Source: an uncultured Hippea sp.
GTDB lineage: Bacteria > Campylobacterota_A > Desulfurellia > JAADFJ01
DNA: 19,291 nt
Direction: 5' to 3'
Assembly: GCA_913009315.1 (NCBI GenBank)
Contig: CAJVZA010000034.1
Coordinates: forward strand, 1-19,291
A program made the position numbers and the translations under genes. A model generated the notes under the pieces. The model had not been told where the DNA came from. It searched no databases and saw nothing but the letters and a program-made list of their open reading frames with translations. Positions 15,720-19,291 of the stretch are shown here, in pieces (the first letter of the stretch is position 1; every line of letters starts with the position of its first letter).

Positions 15720-15741
15720 GCTGCAGGCGCAAAATTATAAT
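15714..15741 (+). promoter_or_regulatory. Sigma-70 promoter of the TRAP operon
   Basis: A perfect TTGACA (15714-15719) and perfect TATAAT (15736-15741) are separated by 16 bp. Transcription would start near 15748, giving a leader of about 33 bases that includes AGGGGGA (15770-15776) before the dctP ATG. Confidence 0.75.
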
Positions 15742-15780
15742 AAAACGGTGGGTAACCATAATAAAACTTAGGGGGAAAGT

Positions 15781-16797
15781 ATGAGCAATATCTTTAAGAG
15801 TTTGCTTGTAGCTGTGTTTGCTATGTTGTTGACGATACCGTCATTTGCATACAAATCTCAGTACAAGATGAGCATTGTTGTAGGACCAAAAGGTCCATGG
15901 GGTGAAGCGGCAACAAAATTTGCCAATTTGGTTAGGGAGAGAACCGACGGAAGAATAAACATCAAACCGTATTTTGCAGGACAGCTTTTTGCCGGAAATC
16001 AGACAAATGAGTTTCTGCTCTTAAGGCGCGGGGTTGCTGATTTTGCACTCGGCTCAACTATCAACTGGTCTACGATAATAAAACCGTTAAATCTCTTTTC
16101 GCTTCCGTTTTTTTTCAAAAACTATCAGGAAGTTGATGCGGTAACCGGCGGTAAAACAGGAAAAAAACTCTTTAGGATATTAAGAAGAAAAGGCGTAGTA
16201 GGTATCGGATGGGGTGAAAACGGATTCAGAGCGCTGACAAACAGCAAACGACCTATAAGAGTTCCGAATGATCTGAAAGGTTTAAAAATAAGGGTCGTAG
16301 GAAGCCCTATTTTTATAGATATATTCAGGGCTCTTGGTGCAAATCCGGTATCTATGAACTGGTCTGATGCAGTTCCTGCATTTCGTCAAAAGGTTGTGGA
16401 CGGAGAAGAAAATCCGGTCAATGTCGTAATAATTCCTTATAAAGTCTATAATTTTCAGCCTTATATAACGATTTGGCACTATGCGATCGATCCGTTGATA
16501 TTGGGTATAAACAAGGCTGACTGGAGAAGCTTTAGCAAAAAAGACAGACGAATTTTGAAAAGAACTGCAAGAGAAGTTATGGATTGGGAAAAGATAAGGG
16601 CTCGCAATGGACTTGAAGGAAGTATGAAGGCGCTTAGCTACCTAAAATCAAAAGGAATGAAGGTAACGGTATTAACTGAATCTCAGCGCAAGCTGTTCAA
16701 ACAAAAAACTGCTCCGGTTATGTTGAAATGGACAAAAATAGTAGGGAAGAATATCGTAAAGAGTGCCGAAAAAGATATTGCAAAGCAAGAAAGATAG
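15781..16797 (+). CDS. dctP: TRAP transporter periplasmic solute-binding protein, DctP family
   Basis: The 338-residue protein has a signal peptide (basic start, hydrophobic core 8-20, likely cleavage after SFA23). The mature part shows the DctP fold: GPWGEAATKFANLVRERTDGRI, FAGQLF, LKGLKIRV with the carboxylate-binding Arg171 conserved in the family, GANPVSMNWSDAVPAF, and VVDGEENP (205-212). It captures a carboxylate ligand, commonly a C4-dicarboxylate or other organic acid, and delivers it to DctQM. The ligand cannot be told from sequence. By hand count the mature protein has roughly twice as many Lys+Arg (about 57) as Asp+Glu (about 26). It ends in TAG and overlaps dctQ. Confidence 0.92.
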   Translation: MSNIFKSLLVAVFAMLLTIPSFAYKSQYKMSIVVGPKGPWGEAATKFANLVRERTDGRINIKPYFAGQLFAGNQTNEFLLLRRGVADFALGSTINWSTIIKPLNLFSLPFFFKNYQEVDAVTGGKTGKKLFRILRRKGVVGIGWGENGFRALTNSKRPIRVPNDLKGLKIRVVGSPIFIDIFRALGANPVSMNWSDAVPAFRQKVVDGEENPVNVVIIPYKVYNFQPYITIWHYAIDPLILGINKADWRSFSKKDRRILKRTAREVMDWEKIRARNGLEGSMKALSYLKSKGMKVTVLTESQRKLFKQKTAPVMLKWTKIVGKNIVKSAEKDIAKQER

Positions 16798-17254
16798 GGC
16801 GCTTTGGTTTTTAAATAATTTAGAAGAGGTAAGCGGCGCCGTTATTCTGCTTTTGATGGTGCTGCTTGCCTTTCTTAATGTACTGGCAAGATATCTGATT
16901 CACTATCCGCTGGCTTTTACCGAGGAGCTCGAAACAAACGCTTTTGTTGTAATTACGCTTTTGGGAATTTCAGCCGGAATTAAAAGAAACACTCATATCA
17001 GAGTTCTTTTTCTGGTAAAAAAATTTCCACCGGTTTTAGGGAAATTATTGGAATTTACAGCTGTTTTTCTGAGTTTGACTTTATTTTCAATGCTTTTTTA
17101 TGAAAGTTTAGGGCAGCTTTCAGATGAAATAGATCTTCAAGTCACTTCAAGTTCTCTCAACTTGCCGGAGTGGATCTATATTGCTTTCATACCCGTTTTG
17201 TCGCTGCTTATAATCTTCAGAATTATTCAATCTGCGCTTTATACTCTCAGATGA
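16763..17254 (+). CDS. dctQ: TRAP transporter small permease DctQ
   Basis: The protein of about 163 residues has four membrane segments (about 24-45, 58-74, 92-115 and 136-160) and the DctQ consensus ARYLIHYPLAFTEELETNAF...GISAGIKRNTHIRV. It forms the membrane subunit that links the binding protein to the DctM channel. The start is uncertain: GTG at 16763 overlaps dctP by 35 bases with a poorly placed ribosome binding site, and an in-frame TTG a few codons later is possible. The end overlaps dctM by ATGA. Confidence 0.88.
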   Translation: MPKKILQSKKDRALWFLNNLEEVSGAVILLLMVLLAFLNVLARYLIHYPLAFTEELETNAFVVITLLGISAGIKRNTHIRVLFLVKKFPPVLGKLLEFTAVFLSLTLFSMLFYESLGQLSDEIDLQVTSSSLNLPEWIYIAFIPVLSLLIIFRIIQSALYTLR

Positions 17255-18519
17255 TATTTATTCTGTTTCTCTGTCTTATTGTGCTGGGCATTCCAATAGC
17301 GGTCTCTTTGGGGGTAAGCGGTATTTTTATAATTATCACTCATCATCTTGGAATAAGCATGCTTTCACCCAATTTTTATTCTGATATTGCCAAATTCCCG
17401 CTGCTTGCCATACCGTTTTTTATTCTTGCCGGAAAAATTATGGAAAAAGTTGGAATGGCTGAAAAAATTGTAGGTATAGCAGCTTTGTTAGGAAAATATA
17501 TTAACCGTTCGCTTTCAATTATTGCCGTTATTGCAGGGATGTTCTGGGCAGCAGTTTCGGGATCGGGACCTGCCGATACCGCAACGCTTACATCTATCTT
17601 TGTTCCCGGAATGGAAAAATCCGGTTATCCGAAGCCGTTTTCTGCTGCCTTGATTGCTGCGAGCGGTTCGCTTGGCATTATTATTCCTCCGAGCATAGCG
17701 CTTATTATATATGGAAACATAACAAACACTTCTGTAGCAGCTCTTTTTGCTGCAGGCATTATTCCGGGTATTGTAGTCGGCCTGTTTCTTATGATAACAT
17801 CTTACTGGGTATCAAAACGCTTCAAAATTGCTGAGGAAATTCAAAAAGACCGGACAGTCAAAAATTCACATAAAGGGGCTTTATGGGCTATAGTTACTCC
17901 GTTTATTATAATGGGCGGAATATATGCCGGTATTTTCACTCCTACCGAATCTGCTGTAGTTGCCGTCGTCTATGGTCTTTTTGTCGGTGCTTGTATTTAT
18001 AAAAGTTTAACATGGAAGCTTCTGTATGATATTTTGGTAGAATCTCTTTTGAATAGTGCAATGATTATGATGATCGTAGCATTTGCCGGTATTATGTCAT
18101 GGGCTGCTTCAACTGTAGGCACGATGGGTGTCATTACACATTTTTTTATCAGTTCGGTTCATTCAAAACTGGAAATGATAGCCATGATAAACGTGCTGCT
18201 TCTGTTTGCGGGAATGTTTCTTGATGCAATATCGATTTTTTATATCTTTTTACCGATATTTATACCCATAATGGGACAGTTTGGATTCAATCCTATCTGG
18301 TTCGGGATGTTGATGGTGGTTAATTTGGCAATCGGGCAGATTACCCCGCCTATGGGGATCAATCTTTTTGTAGCATCCAGAATGGCTAATGTCAGTGTTG
18401 AAGATATTTCCAAATATGAGCTGTTTTTTATTGCAGCGGCGATTTTAGCTCTGATACTTCTTGTCTTTGTTCCGGAAATGACGCTTATGATTCCAAAAAT
18501 ATTTCACTTATCTGCTTGA
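17251..18519 (+). CDS. dctM: TRAP transporter large permease DctM
   Basis: The 422-residue transport subunit has about 12 membrane segments and re-entrant hairpins. Sodium- or proton-driven uptake of the ligand bound by DctP takes place here. Family signatures are FPLLAIPFFILAGKIM (49-64), FWAAVSGSGPADTATLTSIF (98-117) and GIIIPPS (142-148), with the inverted-repeat counterpart AIGQITPPMGINLF near the C-terminus. I chose ATG 17251, which overlaps the dctQ TGA and gives the usual DctM length; the frame is open for 81 more bases upstream but those codons belong to dctQ in another frame. No terminator is visible between it and tRNA-Asn, 45 bases downstream. Confidence 0.94.
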   Translation: MIFILFLCLIVLGIPIAVSLGVSGIFIIITHHLGISMLSPNFYSDIAKFPLLAIPFFILAGKIMEKVGMAEKIVGIAALLGKYINRSLSIIAVIAGMFWAAVSGSGPADTATLTSIFVPGMEKSGYPKPFSAALIAASGSLGIIIPPSIALIIYGNITNTSVAALFAAGIIPGIVVGLFLMITSYWVSKRFKIAEEIQKDRTVKNSHKGALWAIVTPFIIMGGIYAGIFTPTESAVVAVVYGLFVGACIYKSLTWKLLYDILVESLLNSAMIMMIVAFAGIMSWAASTVGTMGVITHFFISSVHSKLEMIAMINVLLLFAGMFLDAISIFYIFLPIFIPIMGQFGFNPIWFGMLMVVNLAIGQITPPMGINLFVASRMANVSVEDISKYELFFIAAAILALILLVFVPEMTLMIPKIFHLSA

Positions 18520-18564
18520 CATCCGATGACTCCTGAATATATTAGGCACTGTTGCTTTGAGTGT

Positions 18565-18640
18565 TCCTCGGTAGCTCAGTTGGTAGAGCAGGCGGCTGTT
18601 AACCGCCTTGTCGGGGGTTCGAGTCCCTCCCGGGGAGCCA
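18565..18640 (+). tRNA. tRNA-Asn (anticodon GTT), CCA encoded
   Basis: Acceptor TCCTCGG pairs with CCGGGGA (one T-G wobble), followed by G and encoded CCA. The D arm GCTCAGTTGGTAGAGC is canonical. The anticodon stem encloses CTGTTAA, giving GTT. The T arm is GGGGGTTCGAGTCCCTC. An ANN-decoding tRNA such as this is a substrate for the t6A/MtaB modification encoded at 7209-8465. Confidence 0.97.
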
Positions 18641-18764
18641 AAAAAGTGCCGGATATTTTGCAGCCGGTCAGGCTGATATTCTGCAGCTCAAGTTTGACTC
18701 TTTAGGCCTCTTTGCCGTTTTTGAGATACTTGCTGCAACGAAACTTCCGCCAAGAAAGTGACAG

Positions 18765-18800
18765 AAAAAGCCTGCATTCCCTTATGAATACAGGCTTTTT
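18765..18800. terminator. Strong hairpin terminator, possibly bidirectional
   Basis: AAAAAGCCTGCATTC (18765-18779) pairs with GAATACAGGCTTTTT (18786-18800) with one mismatch and a 6-nt loop. It has A-runs on the left and T-runs on the right, so it could act in both directions. In the plus direction it would end tRNA-Asn or TRAP transcripts. In the minus direction it may be the terminator of a gene lost to the insertion at its right. The gap 18641-18764 shows no gene. Confidence 0.75.
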
Positions 18801-18897
18801 AGCTTTTTATCTATATTTCTTTCTTATCTCAGCTTTATCTCCAATTGATTAATCATTTGTTGCTGATGGGGCAGCAGGTTCTGCGGGACTATGGTTT

Positions 18898-19275
18898 TTG
18901 TTTCCCCTTGCCGGCAATGAAAAGATGGATGCGATATCTGCTTTGGAGGTTTATCGCAATAAAGATGTTGTTGAGAAAGCCTTTGGTAATCTCAAGGAGC
19001 GTCTGAATATGCGTCGTCTGCTCATCTCGTCCGAACAGAGCCTCGAAGGCAAACTCTTCGTTGCCTTTGTTGCATTGATCTATCTCTCTTACATCAAAAA
19101 ACGGATGCAAGAGAAGGGACTATACAAAACATATACGCTTGGAACGCTTCCGGACAAGCTTGATGTAATTGAGTGCTTTGAAGCACCCGGATACAAGATG
19201 CGTGTCGGAGATATCCTTGAAAAGCAAAAAGATATCTATACCGCCTTGGATGTTGATCCGCCTGCCTCGTTATGA
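18898..19275 (+). pseudogene. C-terminal fragment of an IS1634/IS4-like DDE transposase
   Basis: The 125-residue frame matches the C-terminal end of a DDE transposase. It contains the signature Y-x2-K-x3-E-x6-K (Y19, K22, E26, K33 of the frame), a variant of the IS4-superfamily YREK motif that holds the last catalytic Glu. After that come NLKERLNMRR, the helical GKLFVAFVALIYLSYIKKRM, and a PPASL end. The catalytic Asp residues and the N-terminal two-thirds are missing, so it cannot transpose by itself. The TTG at 18898 is only the first available start; the frame is open from 18853, but the sequence before about 18890 does not look like transposase. A one-base shift near 18896 would put RDYGF before FPLAGNEKMD, which resembles related proteins. 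The right end of the element probably lies just beyond the window. Confidence 0.8.
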
Positions 19276-19291
19276 GTTTGCGGGAGGGTAG

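Noticed and set aside
17170-17250. Longer start for dctM inside dctQ
   Set aside because: The extra 27 residues would be encoded wholly within dctQ. ATG 17251 gives the ATGA overlap and the normal family length.
18889-19110. 73-aa minus-strand frame over the transposase
   Set aside because: It mirrors the well-supported transposase frame and has no family features.
1-19291. CRISPR array, rRNA, integrase or replication origin
   Set aside because: No regularly spaced repeats, rRNA-like segments, tyrosine-recombinase motifs or iteron clusters were seen.

Overview
The window looks like a chromosomal segment of a Gram-negative bacterium of low-to-moderate GC content. Evidence for Gram-negative: a periplasmic TRAP solute-binding protein with a signal peptide, and an EmrA-type membrane fusion protein. 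The short adenosylhomocysteinase, the TRAP system and the tightly packed housekeeping operon would suit a deltaproteobacterial-like (Desulfobacterota) or related anaerobic lineage. That placement is inference; no rRNA is present. The mature solute-binding protein is strikingly basic, which is often seen in acidophiles.

Left end (1-2540): the 3' part of a type III restriction (Res) helicase-nuclease gene, interrupted by one in-frame TAG. A perfect 22-bp inverted repeat follows. Then, on the minus strand, come a CsoR-type copper-responsive repressor and an unrecognised 49-codon ORF whose stop overlaps the csoR start.

Minus-strand SAM block (2549-5108): tRNA-Leu(CAG), metK and ahcY, which make S-adenosylmethionine and remove S-adenosylhomocysteine. 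metK and ahcY overlap by 4 bases. tRNA-Leu has a clear sigma-70 promoter whose -35 box lies over the start codon of the divergent thioesterase gene.

Plus-strand housekeeping operon (5140-11712): hotdog thioesterase, xseB, ispA, hisB, mtaB, an MBL-fold hydrolase, a diacylglycerol-kinase-like protein and nadE. Most of these genes overlap their neighbours, so they are probably co-transcribed although their pathways differ. The run ends at an intrinsic terminator buried in the 3' end of the convergent efflux gene.

Minus-strand efflux pair and asd (11717-15641): emrA-emrB (start/stop overlap), a possible 43-aa ORF coupled to asd, and asd itself. asd diverges from a TRAP transporter operon (dctP-dctQ-dctM, 15781-18519). 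The two -35 boxes face away from each other inside one 16-bp near-palindrome.

Right end (18565-19291): tRNA-Asn(GTT), a strong hairpin terminator and a 5'-truncated DDE transposase fragment, marking an insertion-sequence remnant beside the tRNA.

I did not find a convincing new multi-gene system. The best leads are the small ORFs coupled to csoR and asd, the long perfect hairpin, the shared divergent promoter, and the altered nucleotide-binding loop in the lipid-kinase-like protein.
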